From an uncultured Muribaculaceae bacterium (GTDB lineage Bacteria; Bacteroidota; Bacteroidia; Bacteroidales; Muribaculaceae), in NCBI GenBank assembly GCA_947177435.1, contig CAMWUM010000049.1, positions 1 through 9,512 of the forward strand: a stretch of DNA of 9,512 nt. Reading direction: 5' to 3'. The stretch's first letter is position 1, and each line of letters opens with the position of its first letter. The notes beneath the pieces are model-generated. The model was not told the origin of the DNA. It saw only the letters and a list, made by a program, of their open reading frames with translations, and did not search any database. A program made the translations under genes and the position numbers. Positions 1 through 8,300 of this stretch are shown one piece after another.

Positions 1-91
1 GTTTGCAGTTGGATAGTACATCCTTATCCCATTTGAGCATTACGCATTTCTTGGATAAGGGAAAGCAGTAATCCTCTGTTATCTTCTCCAT
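1..91 (-). CDS. Partial ORF, possible GNAT-type N-acetyltransferase (N-terminus only)
   Basis: Only the first 30 codons are visible; the gene runs off the left edge. It opens MEKITEDYCFPLSKKCVMLK and continues WDKDVLSNCK. Its ATG lies inside the last codons of the upstream 58-residue gene in another frame, giving a 13-base overlap (79-91), so the two are very probably translated as a coupled pair from the promoter at 276-306. The opening resembles what I remember of Bacteroidales GNAT acetyltransferases encoded right after a small hypothetical protein. In those, an N-terminal beta strand is followed by a Cys-Gly/Asp-Leu-rich segment. None of the acetyl-CoA-binding region (R/QxxGxG/A) is in the window, so the family call is inference from the start and the gene layout. 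That an ORF exists here is better supported than what it encodes. Confidence 0.45.
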   Translation of the reverse strand, partial: MEKITEDYCFPLSKKCVMLKWDKDVLSNCK

Positions 92-255
92 GAGGGAACA
101 AATTCTCTTAATTGACGTTCCATTTCTCTAACCACTGCCCTCTGTTTCGGGGTAGAAATCCTACGGGGATTGAGTTCGTTTTCCTCGGCCTGACGAATAA
201 AATTATCGGCTATTTCGCCCGTAAGGATAGGAACAGCTTTGATTGGTATTGCCAT
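79..255 (-). CDS. Small hypothetical protein (58 aa), first gene of an overlapping pair
   Basis: A complete 58-residue ORF from ATG at 255 to TAA at 79-81. It begins MAIPIKAVPILTGEIADNFI and has a highly charged, Arg/Glu-rich second half ending in WRR. There is no signal peptide, membrane segment or cysteine; residues 13-30 and 37-52 look helical. Three things support it as a real gene. A good Bacteroidetes promoter ends about 20 bases upstream. The next ORF starts inside its 3' end (13-base overlap). A small charged protein before a possible acetyltransferase is a layout I know from Bacteroidales genomes. That layout resembles antitoxin-toxin pairs in which a GNAT enzyme is the toxin. However, I see no recognisable ribbon-helix-helix or other antitoxin fold, so an antitoxin role is speculation. 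Confidence 0.65.
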   Translation of the reverse strand: MAIPIKAVPILTGEIADNFIRQAEENELNPRRISTPKQRAVVREMERQLREFVPSWRR

Positions 256-275
256 ATCTATATGTATTTATTGTG

Positions 276-306
276 CAAAGTTACTAAATTATAACAAATT
301 ACACAA
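276..306 (-). promoter_or_regulatory. Bacteroidetes-type promoter for the small gene pair
   Basis: On the minus strand, the -33 element TTG (306-304) is followed after exactly 20 bases by the -7 element TAACTTTG (283-276). This matches the Bacteroidetes housekeeping sigma pattern (TTG, 19-20 bases, TAnnTTTG). The predicted transcript would start near 269, leaving a leader of about 15 bases before the ATG at 255. It is the only promoter-like sequence in the 84 bases between the GH115 stop codon and this gene. It shows that the small pair need not depend on read-through from the glycoside hydrolase operon. Confidence 0.7.
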
Positions 307-339
307 GGCCCTGTTGTAAAATGATTTCAATTTGATTTT

Positions 340-3294
340 TTATTTATGTGTACGGCTGGGGGCGCCCCAGTAGCTGGGGTGGGCGTTGTCGGGGTTGACT
401 ACGATTGATTCGAGAACGATTTCGGGGTCGACCATGTGCACGGTGAGAGTGTGCATGCCGGCGTCGACGTGGCCAAGTGAGGCGTCAATCCAGCGTTGGT
501 TGTCAAACACGTCGGTGCGGCGAGGCTTGCCCCAGCCTCGGAGCGCCAGCGGGCGGTCGAGCTTGGGCAGAGGCTTGATGTGGGGCGACATGGCTATATT
601 TTGCGGTGTGTATTCGCCAAACTCGTCGTGCAGGCCTCGTCGTGCGTCGAGCACCTGTGCGGGAGCGTCGTCAATCGAAACGGCTATGCGCAGCCCTCGC
701 GCCGGGTCGATGTCTTGTGTTGGCAGGATGCCGAGCGCGATAATTAATTCTTCAGTCTCAGGGACGTATATATTGTATTGCAGGGCAGGGGATTGTGAAA
801 CATCTTCGGACGACGGGGCGGTTAAGCGGTCGATGAGCATGCAGCCCTCGCTGCGTCCCAGGCCAGGCGCAAACGTCCAGTTGGCATTGCGGCCCGCGAT
901 GTTATTAGCGCAGGCGTATGCGGGAATCTTGTACTCGCCGATTGCGCCGAAGTAGGGTAGGGTGGTATTGGGCAGTGAATACTTGTTGGCTGTGACTGCC
1001 ACTGAGGCTGTGGCTGAGCCGTCGCTGATGGTAAGCGTGCCGCTGTGAGTGCCGTCGCCAAGTTGTGACCAGTCGATTTTTACTGGTATTCTGCGGTCGG
1101 CATCGCCTACTGTGCCGGAGGTCTCACCTACGACAATCCACGGGCAGTCAGATGCTATTGTAAAACCAAATTTGCCTGTGCCGCGATTGAAGATTTCCAG
1201 CCATTGCGCATCGGCGTCAAGCGGCTCGAAGGCGGGGAGGGCCAGTGTTGTGTTGCTGTTTGGCCAAGCCTCCTCCGAGCCCTCCACGGCAACGCCCATT
1301 GCCGGAGCGTCAAGGGGCTCAACGCGCTGCAAAGGTGGCAGAGCATTGGCCTGTGGTATTTGCCAATTGGTGTAGCCGATATGATTGTCGCTCATCATGT
1401 TGCGCCACTTTCCGCCGGCCATCTCATTGTTGTAGTAGGCCGAAAGGCGAATGTCCTCGTCGAAGAGTTCGACGCAGCGGTTGGCGTAAGCGTTGGCCGA
1501 TGCGCGCCCTTGTGTGGCGTAGAGGTTGTTTTTGCCGGTGGCGAGATAGATTTCGGCCACTCCAGCCGAGGCCACAGCAGGGTAGTAGACCAACTGATAG
1601 TATGCGTCTTGAACCTCGGGAGCGATTTTCGGCGCCAAGGCCTTGGCGCGGGCGGCCACGTCGCGCCACAAGGCGAGCATGCTATCTGCCTCGCAGTGGT
1701 TTACGATGCTGAAAATGCCAGGATTTTGTACTTCGGCCTTGCGCATGAGGTTGTAGTTGGAGTAGTCGTGCACGATATCGGCGATTTCCTCCGCGTGTTC
1801 ATCACCGAATATTCGCGATGCCCACTCGCGCATGTATTTGGTGCAGTCCTGCGGCCCGATTGCGTCCGGGTTCCAGGCATAGCGCATGATGAAGTCGATG
1901 GGCATTTCCTTGGGCTTGAGATCGCCCACGTTGATTATCCAGATGCGGTCAATGCCAGTCTGATAGGCCAAGTTGAGCTGTTCGCGCATCTTTGGCACGG
2001 TGGTGGTGTTTACCCAGCGGTCGCTGGCCGGGCCGCCGTTCATGTCGATGTGGTAGTACATACCGATGCCGCCCTTTCGGCCGCGCTCCTTGACAGGGCC
2101 GTAGCGGCGGATGTAGCCCCAATTGTTGTCGCAGAAGAGCAGGGTGACGTCGTCGGGCACGGTAAATCCGGCGTCGTAATAGCGTTGTACTTCGGTGAAG
2201 ATGGCCCACAGCTGAGGCACCTCGGCGGGGTAGCAACCGTAGGCGTCGGAGATGATTTGGCGCTGGCCGGCGATTACGTCTCGGAGCACGGCCATGTTTT
2301 CCTTGTCGTCGCCGCTGCCCATGGCTACGTCGCCGTCGCCACGCATGCCTATGGTTATCAGGTTGTCATAGTGCTTGTTGCGCTCGATGCCGTAGCGGAA
2401 AAACTCGTCAATGCGCTCGCGGTTGGTGGCGTAGTTCCACGGGCCCACCTCGTCGCGGCGGCGCGTGTATTCCTTATGTGCGCGCATCATAGGTTCGTGA
2501 TGCGACGTGCCCATCACTATGCCGTACTCATCGGCTACCTGGGGCGTCAGCGGGTCGTCCTCGTTAAAGGCCGAATCCCACATCGCAGGCCACAGATAGT
2601 TGGCTTTCAGTCGCAGCAGCAGCTCGAACATCGTGGCGTACATCTTAGAGTTTACGCCGCCGAACTTGGCCGTGGCCCAACCACCGAACGATGGCCACTC
2701 GTCGTTGATGAATATGCCGCGGTATTTCACTTTCGGTTCGGGCATTACGTAAGGGCCGCCAGTGAAATAGAGCGCATCGTGCTTGTTGACTGGCACATCC
2801 GCCCAATAGTGCCACGGTGACACACCTATCTTCTCAGATATGTCGTAGATGCCGTAGATGGTGCCGCGCTTGTCGCTGCCGGCAACAACGAGGTTGCCGT
2901 CAACGTTTGCGATGACGAACGATTCCCATTTGCCGGCCACCGCCGAGGCGTCAAGTTTTCCTTCGGCTACATACTGGTCGATGATGCCGCAGCGGCCAAG
3001 TGTGCCCGCAATGATGGCGCCTTGTGTTGCCTGGCCGTTGCTGATGGCCTTCGGTGCTATGCCGGTGACGCGCTCGATGTCGGCGCGTAGGTCTGCCGCC
3101 GCGCGGATTACTCCCGGCCAGTCGGTCGTGTCGACATACACCGGCGCGGCAACGCCCCCGCCTGCAATGTGAAATTCTCCGTTTTGAGCATTAAAGGTTA
3201 CGTACTGTGGCAGCAAATCGTAGCCGTTGCCGCCCTCGGCGTTGAGTGTAAAAATGTACGCCAGCGCCGAGGCCAGCAACAGCAGCTTTTTCAT
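340..3294 (-). CDS. Secreted GH115 alpha-glucuronidase-type glycoside hydrolase
   Basis: A 984-residue GH115 protein, full length for the family. Known GH115 enzymes release alpha-linked (4-O-methyl-)glucuronic acid from xylan side chains, and some act on arabinogalactan. Residues 1-19 are a signal peptide ending LNA, with no lipobox Cys, so it is periplasmic or exported. Residues 25-180 form the N-terminal mixed domain. Residues about 190-480 form the TIM-barrel catalytic domain with typical GH115 stretches: YRGIFINDEWP (191-201), IFTEVQRYYDAGF (365-377), LFCDNNWGYIRRYGP (386-400), YYHIDMNGGP (413-422). Glu368, Asn391 and His415 are the likeliest active-site positions, judged by motif from memory rather than alignment. 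A helical domain (about 490-650), an Ig/BACON-like module (about 697-770) and the family C-terminal domain follow. It starts at an ATG overlapping the GH2 stop codon (ATGA), so translation is probably coupled. The exact glycan cannot be read from sequence. Confidence 0.93.
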   Translation of the reverse strand: MKKLLLLASALAYIFTLNAEGGNGYDLLPQYVTFNAQNGEFHIAGGGVAAPVYVDTTDWPGVIRAAADLRADIERVTGIAPKAISNGQATQGAIIAGTLGRCGIIDQYVAEGKLDASAVAGKWESFVIANVDGNLVVAGSDKRGTIYGIYDISEKIGVSPWHYWADVPVNKHDALYFTGGPYVMPEPKVKYRGIFINDEWPSFGGWATAKFGGVNSKMYATMFELLLRLKANYLWPAMWDSAFNEDDPLTPQVADEYGIVMGTSHHEPMMRAHKEYTRRRDEVGPWNYATNRERIDEFFRYGIERNKHYDNLITIGMRGDGDVAMGSGDDKENMAVLRDVIAGQRQIISDAYGCYPAEVPQLWAIFTEVQRYYDAGFTVPDDVTLLFCDNNWGYIRRYGPVKERGRKGGIGMYYHIDMNGGPASDRWVNTTTVPKMREQLNLAYQTGIDRIWIINVGDLKPKEMPIDFIMRYAWNPDAIGPQDCTKYMREWASRIFGDEHAEEIADIVHDYSNYNLMRKAEVQNPGIFSIVNHCEADSMLALWRDVAARAKALAPKIAPEVQDAYYQLVYYPAVASAGVAEIYLATGKNNLYATQGRASANAYANRCVELFDEDIRLSAYYNNEMAGGKWRNMMSDNHIGYTNWQIPQANALPPLQRVEPLDAPAMGVAVEGSEEAWPNSNTTLALPAFEPLDADAQWLEIFNRGTGKFGFTIASDCPWIVVGETSGTVGDADRRIPVKIDWSQLGDGTHSGTLTISDGSATASVAVTANKYSLPNTTLPYFGAIGEYKIPAYACANNIAGRNANWTFAPGLGRSEGCMLIDRLTAPSSEDVSQSPALQYNIYVPETEELIIALGILPTQDIDPARGLRIAVSIDDAPAQVLDARRGLHDEFGEYTPQNIAMSPHIKPLPKLDRPLALRGWGKPRRTDVFDNQRWIDASLGHVDAGMHTLTVHMVDPEIVLESIVVNPDNAHPSYWGAPSRTHK

Positions 3295-5624
3295 TTGAAT
3301 TGCAGTTTCAGTGATTGCGTTTTCAGGCCGGGAGCGCTTACCGTGACGGTGGCGTTGCCCTTTTTGCCGTTGCTTTGGGCCACGGCCAGGGCACGGCCTT
3401 TCCAGGCCTTGTGGGTGGTGTCGGCGTAGCTGTCGGTATCCTTGATGTTGGCGTTGCCGAGGGCTTTGAAGTTGACGTTGCCCTTGACGGAGACGGTCAA
3501 GTCGTTGTCGGCCAGAGGCACTACGTTGCCGTCCTTGTCCACAACCTCAATCACTACGAAGGCCAAGTCGTCAACCTGGTCGGCCGTGAGGCGCAGCGTG
3601 GCGGCCTCGCCGGCGGTGGTGAGGGTTACGCTCTCGGCGGCCTGGCCGTTGCTGATGCCTTCGGCGCGCAGGGTGCCGGGTTGGTAGGGTAGGGTGAAGG
3701 TGGCCATCATCTTGTCCGTTTCCTTTTCGCCAATGAGTTGGTCGTCGAGATAAAGGCGTACCTTGGGATAATGCGAATAAACCTCCACGTCGATGTCCTT
3801 GCCTTCGTGGCCGGGCCAGGTCCAAGACTCGTAAGTGGGCCATACGCTCCACATGGTGGTGTGGATGTTGCCGATGTAGCCATTGGGCTCACGCACAGCC
3901 ATGTATAGGTGTTCGCCGTCCTCGTTCCAGAGCATTGAGCGGTAGTGGCTGATGGGCTTGCGCAGGCCGGTGAGGTCGATGTCGCCGCAGTATGCTGCGT
4001 GGGCGGGCCACTGGGGATGTATCCACGGTTCGTCGGGGGTCTCGCCCTCGTAGTACCAGCGGCCGATGCCAGCCTCGCCGAGGTAGTCGATGGCCGTCCA
4101 CACGAAGTCGCCCAGTATATAAGGGTGCTTTTTCGACATTGAATAGTTGTAGTACGCATCGCGCGGGTATGATTCCGTCTGCCAGATTACTCGCTGCGGA
4201 TCACGCTCGTGGTCGCCCTCCGACATGTGCATCATATAGTTGTAGCCCACGATGTCAAATGCTTCGGCCAGCGGGTCGTAATTTCTCCAGTCCTGGCCCC
4301 AGTTGGCGAGTGCGGAGGTCACGGGGCGCGTCGGGTCTAGCATGCGGCATCGGGCCACGAGGTCGCGGGCGGTCTTTACTACCTCGATTTTATCGCGTTC
4401 GATTACCTCGTTGCCCGTGCTCCAGCATATGATTGACGGATGGTTGATGTCGCGGAGCACCATTGCGTCGAGGTCGCGCTGCCAGTTTGCGTCGAATATT
4501 TCGGGGTAGTCGTGTTCTTTTTTCTTCTCGCGCCATCCGTCGAAGGCCTCGTCGATTACGAGGATGCCGAGCTCGTCACAGGCGTCGAGGAAGTCGGGTG
4601 AGGGGATGTTGTGTGAGGTGCGCATGGCGTTGAAGCCAGCGTCCTTGAGCATCTGCACGCGGCGGCGCTCAGCGGCGGGATAGGCTGCCGCGCCGAGTAT
4701 GCCGTTGTCGTGGTGTACGCATCCGCCGTTGAGCAGAGTGGGCACACCGTTGATTTTCAAGCCATCGGCTGACCATTCGACGGTGCGGAAGCCGAAGTGC
4801 TCCTCGGCCTTGTCGATGGTCTTGCCGCCCTCGGTCACGTCAACGGTGGCGTTGTACAGGTTGGGGGAGGCGGTAGACCATGCCTTAGCGTCGGGCACCT
4901 TGATGGTCTGCTCTACCACCTTGCTTTCGCCAGGGTTGAGAGCGCAGTCGGTCGATGCCTTGTGACCGTCGATGGTGGTGGTCACGGTCAGATTGCGAGG
5001 CGATTCGCTCTCGTTGGTCAATGTTGTCTTTACGACAGCCGTGTTGAGGTCAGGCGTGGATATCTGTACGCCCCAGTTGGCGATGTGGGCCTTGTCGGTT
5101 TCGGTCAGCCACACGTTGCGGTAGATGCCCGCGCCGGTAAACCATCGGCAATTCCTCTGCATTGAGTTGTCGACGCGCACGGCCACCGAGTTGTTGCCTG
5201 CCTTGAGGAAGGGCGTGATGTCGACGAAGAACGATGAATAGCCGTAAGGATTCGTGCCTGCCAGCTGGCCGTTGACGTACACGTCGGATTTCATGTAAGC
5301 GCCCTCGAAATAGAGCTGGTGCTTGTTGCCAAGGCTCTCGGGCTTCACATTAATATTATTGCGGTACCAGCAAGCTCCGCTCGGCACGTAGCCGCCGTCG
5401 CCGTACGATGTGTTTTCTTCCGCCGGTGCGAACTCGATGCTCCAGTCGTGGGGTAGCGAGAGAGTGCGCCAGTCCTTGTCGTTGAAATCGACGGCAGCCG
5501 GAGCGATCGAATCATCCGAAAGCAAAAAGCGCCAGTCATCATTAAAAAGAGAAGTGCGGGCATTGAGCTGCATGCCGGTCAAGACCAGCATCGCACCCGC
5601 GGCAATGGTTTTAGATAGGCTCAT
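3291..5624 (-). CDS. Secreted GH2 glycoside hydrolase (beta-galactosidase-like)
   Basis: A 777-residue GH2 retaining exo-glycosidase. Residues 1-22 are a signal peptide ending LNA, without a lipobox. Next come the sugar-binding jelly-roll domain (about 25-175, with GACWYRN at 83-89 and WFTGAGIYRNVW at 161-172), the Ig-like GH2 domain (about 180-283) and the TIM barrel (about 285-590). The acid/base is Glu406 in STGNEVIERD (402-411) and the nucleophile is Glu484 in WQTES (481-485). GDFVWTAIDYLGEAGIGRW (505-523) is typical of Bacteroidetes beta-galactosidase-like members. Residues 595-670 look like DUF4982 and 680-775 like the GH2 C-terminal Ig domain. The Asn-x-Lys motif that grips glucuronate in E. 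coli-type beta-glucuronidases is not seen, which favours a neutral sugar such as galactose, but specificity in this clade varies. It is the first gene of the GH2-GH115 operon and starts 23 bases downstream of a clear promoter. Confidence 0.93.
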   Translation of the reverse strand: MSLSKTIAAGAMLVLTGMQLNARTSLFNDDWRFLLSDDSIAPAAVDFNDKDWRTLSLPHDWSIEFAPAEENTSYGDGGYVPSGACWYRNNINVKPESLGNKHQLYFEGAYMKSDVYVNGQLAGTNPYGYSSFFVDITPFLKAGNNSVAVRVDNSMQRNCRWFTGAGIYRNVWLTETDKAHIANWGVQISTPDLNTAVVKTTLTNESESPRNLTVTTTIDGHKASTDCALNPGESKVVEQTIKVPDAKAWSTASPNLYNATVDVTEGGKTIDKAEEHFGFRTVEWSADGLKINGVPTLLNGGCVHHDNGILGAAAYPAAERRRVQMLKDAGFNAMRTSHNIPSPDFLDACDELGILVIDEAFDGWREKKKEHDYPEIFDANWQRDLDAMVLRDINHPSIICWSTGNEVIERDKIEVVKTARDLVARCRMLDPTRPVTSALANWGQDWRNYDPLAEAFDIVGYNYMMHMSEGDHERDPQRVIWQTESYPRDAYYNYSMSKKHPYILGDFVWTAIDYLGEAGIGRWYYEGETPDEPWIHPQWPAHAAYCGDIDLTGLRKPISHYRSMLWNEDGEHLYMAVREPNGYIGNIHTTMWSVWPTYESWTWPGHEGKDIDVEVYSHYPKVRLYLDDQLIGEKETDKMMATFTLPYQPGTLRAEGISNGQAAESVTLTTAGEAATLRLTADQVDDLAFVVIEVVDKDGNVVPLADNDLTVSVKGNVNFKALGNANIKDTDSYADTTHKAWKGRALAVAQSNGKKGNATVTVSAPGLKTQSLKLQFK

Positions 5625-5646
5625 AATAGATTTTTTTATTCCTTCG

Positions 5647-5676
5647 CAAATTTACAAAAAAATTGTTAAAAGCCAA
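5647..5676 (-). promoter_or_regulatory. Bacteroidetes-type promoter for the GH2-GH115 operon
   Basis: On the minus strand, TTG (5676-5674) lies 19 bases before TAAATTTG (5654-5647), a full match to the TAnnTTTG -7 element. Transcription would start near 5640, giving a leader of about 15 bases before the GH2 ATG at 5624. No operator or hybrid two-component-system recognition repeat is recognisable next to it. Confidence 0.75.
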
Positions 5677-5886
5677 AGCCTGTTCAAAATAAAAGCATTT
5701 TCACCGCGCCAGCTGTTTGTATCCGGGTGGGTTGAGAATCGTTTTTTTGTAGCTGACTGGTGGGGCGTGAAGAAATTTTTAATCCTCGTGAGGGGTAATT
5801 TAGTCGAAAATGGCTTTTATACAGTGATTTATCTTCGTTTTCTGTTGGTTTCTATTTTCACAATCTGTAAAAAATCACGGCAAATT

Positions 5887-5916
5887 TTGTGGCGTGGCCG
5901 AAAATTGCTACCTTTG
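5887..5916 (+). promoter_or_regulatory. Bacteroidetes-type promoter for ybeY-mnmG
   Basis: TTG (5887-5889) is followed after 19 bases by TACCTTTG (5909-5916), an exact TAnnTTTG -7 element. The predicted start point is near 5923, about 14 bases before the ybeY ATG. Because ybeY and mnmG are only 15 bases apart, this promoter probably drives both. Confidence 0.78.
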
Positions 5917-5936
5917 TACGTTAATAGCGACAAAAA

Positions 5937-6377
5937 ATGCGACACACCATCACTTGGACCGCCGACGGCGCGGAAATGCCCGCGCTTGACTTCGCGCTTA
6001 TCGAGCGCTGGCTCGAGGCGGTGGCCGCCAGCCACGGACGCATCCTTGGCGACCTCGGATACATCTTCTGCGACGACGAGAAAATCCTCGCCGTCAACCG
6101 GCAGTTTCTCCAGCACGATTATTACACCGACATAATCACGTTTGACTACTCGCGCGGCAAGCTTGTCAGCGGCGACATGTTCATATCGCTTGACACTGTA
6201 GCCTCCAATGCCGCTGGCCTTGGCGCCGACGAGGGACGCGAACTGCTGCGCGTGATCGTGCACGGCGTGCTGCACCTCTGCGGCATCAACGACAAGGGCC
6301 CCGGCGAGCGCGAGGTGATGGAGGCCAACGAGGATGCTGCTCTCGCCCTTTATACTGATATGCTTTCCAATAACTAA
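5937..6377 (+). CDS. ybeY: Endoribonuclease YbeY, rRNA maturation factor
   Basis: A 146-residue UPF0054/YbeY metalloprotein, normal length for the family. In other bacteria YbeY takes part in 16S rRNA 3'-end maturation and 70S ribosome quality control in the cytoplasm. The family core is clear: VNRQFLQHDYYTDIITFDY (53-71) corresponds to the conserved 'TD(V/I)(L/I)(S/T)F' segment, GDMFIS (79-84) is the next strand, and VIVHGVLHLCGIND (106-119) is the metal site. The usual HxxxHxxxxxH triad reads His109, His113 and Asp119, with Asp in place of the third His. I remember this substitution as normal in Bacteroidales homologues. The start fits because the promoter TSS is only about 14 bases upstream. 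It is the first gene of a probable operon with mnmG, so two translation-quality functions share a transcript. Confidence 0.95.
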   Translation: MRHTITWTADGAEMPALDFALIERWLEAVAASHGRILGDLGYIFCDDEKILAVNRQFLQHDYYTDIITFDYSRGKLVSGDMFISLDTVASNAAGLGADEGRELLRVIVHGVLHLCGINDKGPGEREVMEANEDAALALYTDMLSNN

Positions 6378-6392
6378 CTGTCTGTCAGTGTT

Positions 6393-8291
6393 ATGAAGTA
6401 CGATTTCGATGTGATAGTTGTTGGAGCCGGCCATGCCGGATGCGAGGCTGCCCACGCTGCCGCCCGTCTTGGCGCGTCTACCTTGCTCATTACTATGGAT
6501 ATGGATAAGATGGCTCAGATGAGTTGCAATCCAGCCATTGGTGGTATCGCAAAAGGCCAGATAGTCAGGGAGATAGATGCGATGGGCGGTATGATGGGCA
6601 TTATCACCGACCGCACTGCCATACAGTTTCGCATGCTCAACCGCTCCAAGGGCCCCGCAATGTGGAGCCCTCGCGCGCAGAGCGACCGCAACAAATACTC
6701 CGCCCTCTGGCGCCACACCCTCGAGCGCCTCCCGGGCCTCTCAATCTGGCAGGATGCCGTCGTCGATTTGCTCACCGAGCCCGATAGGGTAGGGGAGGGG
6801 CAGTTTGTTTCCGGCGTTGTCACAGCCCAGGGCGCCACATTCCGCGCGCCCCAGGTGGTGCTCACCAACGGCACCTTCCTCCGCGGCCTCATGCACATCG
6901 GCCGTGTGCAGATGCCCGGCGGCCGCATTTCCGAGCCTGCGTCATACGGCCTCACTGAGCGGCTGACAGCCCTCGGATTTCGCGCAGGTCGCATGAAGAC
7001 TGGCACGCCCGTGCGCATCGATGGCCGCGGCATCGACTTCTCTCTCACCGTCAAGCAGGAGGGTGAGAATGATTTCCACAAGTTTTCGTACCTACCCTCG
7101 GTGCGCCGAGAACTCGCCCAGCGCCCGTGCTACATAGCCTCGACCAACGAGCAGACGCACGACATACTGCGTGCGGCCCTCGCCGATTCACCGCTCTACA
7201 ACGGCCAGATTCAGAGCATCGGTCCGCGATATTGCCCCAGCATCGAAACGAAAATCGTGACCTTTGCTGACAAGTCGTCGCACCAGCTTTTCATCGAGCC
7301 CGAGGGCGAAGATACCGAGGAATACTATCTCAATGGCTTCTCGTCGTCGCTGCCTATGCAGGTGCAGTTCGACGCCCTGAAGACAGTGCCTGCGCTTGCA
7401 AATGCCCAATTCTATCGTCCCGGATACGCCATCGAGTACGACTTTTTCGACCCCACGCAACTGCGCCACACCCTCGAAACCAAACTCGTCTCAGGCCTGT
7501 ATTTCGCCGGCCAGATCAACGGCACCACGGGCTACGAGGAGGCCGCCGGACAGGGCCTCGTGGCTGGCGCCAACGCTGCATTGCGGGCCCTCCGGCGTGA
7601 GCAGTTCGTGCTTGCCCGTGACGAATCATACATTGGCGTCCTCATCGACGACTTGGTGATGAAGGGTGTCGATGAGCCATATCGTATGTTTACCTCGCGC
7701 GCAGAATACCGCATCCTGCTGCGCCAGGATGACGCCGACATGCGCCTCACTCCGCTGGCCTACCGCCTCGGCCTCGCCACACGCGAGCGTTATGAACTGA
7801 TGGAGGAGAAGCGCCGGTTGCGCGACGGACTGATTGCTTTCGCCGACTCGTTCTCGGTCAAGCCAACTGACGAAATCAATGCCCTGCTCGAACGCCTTGG
7901 CAGCGCGCCACTCAAGCAGGGATGCAAACTCTCCTCTCTCATCCTCCGCCCGGGCCTCGCTATTATGGACTTCGCCCAGGTCTTCCCATTGCTGCAAGCA
8001 GAGATTGACGCCCTCCCGTCCGACCGTGCCGAAGAGATTGTAGAGGCAGCCGAAATCCTCATAAAATACTCAGGCTACATCGAACGCGAGCGTCTTGTGG
8101 CCGACAAGCTCCACCGCCTCGAAGCCATCAGCCTACGGGGCAAGATCGACTACGCCTCCGTCTCGGCCCTCTCTACCGAGGCCCGCCAAAAGCTCCAGCA
8201 GCTCCAGCCCGAGACCATAGCCCAGGCCTCCCGCATCCCCGGCGTGTCCCCCGCTGATGTCAACATCCTCCTCATCCTCCTCGGCCGATAG
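6393..8291 (+). CDS. mnmG: tRNA uridine-5-carboxymethylaminomethyl modification enzyme MnmG (GidA)
   Basis: A 632-residue FAD- and NADH-dependent protein that works with MnmE to place the cmnm5 group on wobble U34 of certain tRNAs, using methylene-tetrahydrofolate. The Rossmann FAD-binding motif GAGHAG is at residues 11-16. The two family cysteines are Cys45 in SCNPAIGG (44-51) and Cys281 in the [11 protein letters not shown] signature (277-287). The second conserved signature, [16 protein letters not shown] (373-388), is intact. The C-terminal helical domain (about 410-632) binds tRNA and MnmE in known structures; [16 protein letters not shown] (434-449) is its conserved part. No mnmE is in view. 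It follows ybeY by 15 bases with no promoter or terminator between them. The downstream intergenic region has no T-run hairpin, so transcription could continue into apt. gidA is a frequent neighbour of chromosome origins and partition loci, which fits the parS site nearby. Confidence 0.98.
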   Translation: MKYDFDVIVVGAGHAGCEAAHAAARLGASTLLITMDMDKMAQMSCNPAIGGIAKGQIVREIDAMGGMMGIITDRTAIQFRMLNRSKGPAMWSPRAQSDRNKYSALWRHTLERLPGLSIWQDAVVDLLTEPDRVGEGQFVSGVVTAQGATFRAPQVVLTNGTFLRGLMHIGRVQMPGGRISEPASYGLTERLTALGFRAGRMKTGTPVRIDGRGIDFSLTVKQEGENDFHKFSYLPSVRRELAQRPCYIASTNEQTHDILRAALADSPLYNGQIQSIGPRYCPSIETKIVTFADKSSHQLFIEPEGEDTEEYYLNGFSSSLPMQVQFDALKTVPALANAQFYRPGYAIEYDFFDPTQLRHTLETKLVSGLYFAGQINGTTGYEEAAGQGLVAGANAALRALRREQFVLARDESYIGVLIDDLVMKGVDEPYRMFTSRAEYRILLRQDDADMRLTPLAYRLGLATRERYELMEEKRRLRDGLIAFADSFSVKPTDEINALLERLGSAPLKQGCKLSSLILRPGLAIMDFAQVFPLLQAEIDALPSDRAEEIVEAAEILIKYSGYIERERLVADKLHRLEAISLRGKIDYASVSALSTEARQKLQQLQPETIAQASRIPGVSPADVNILLILLGR

Positions 8292-8300
8292 GTGTGGCGG

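Larger units (their letters stand above)
5625..5936. other. Divergent intergenic region, 312 bases
   Basis: AT-rich spacer between the minus-strand GH2 gene and plus-strand ybeY. Its two ends hold the back-to-back promoters at 5647-5676 (minus) and 5887-5916 (plus). In the roughly 210 bases between them (5677-5886) I see no credible ORF with start context, no long inverted repeat, no tandem repeat and no second good promoter. There is a T-run at 5742-5748 and a 4-bp hairpin (CCTC-GT-GAGG) at 5783-5792, neither convincing as a functional element. Confidence 0.7.

Noticed and set aside
112..294. A 60-codon open frame on the plus strand at the left edge
   Set aside because: It lies antisense to the 58-residue gene, which has its own promoter and an overlapping partner. 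The plus-strand frame has no promoter and an odd aromatic-rich product.
299..320. A possible hairpin with TTACA/TGTAA arms after the GH115 gene, considered as its terminator
   Set aside because: The stem is only about five A/T-rich pairs with a large loop, it has no adjoining U-tract in the right place, and it overlaps the -33 element of the small-pair promoter.
1204..2820. A 538-codon open frame on the plus strand, antisense to the GH115 gene
   Set aside because: The GH115 protein in the other strand is clearly real, with family motifs throughout. The antisense product is a low-complexity Val/Ala/His-rich chain with no recognisable domain. Long antisense frames are expected in GC-rich coding DNA.
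5829..6716. A 295-codon open frame on the minus strand across the ybeY promoter, ybeY and the start of mnmG
   Set aside because: It is antisense to two well-identified genes, has no domain that I recognise, and lacks a plausible promoter. It is a shadow of the plus-strand codons.
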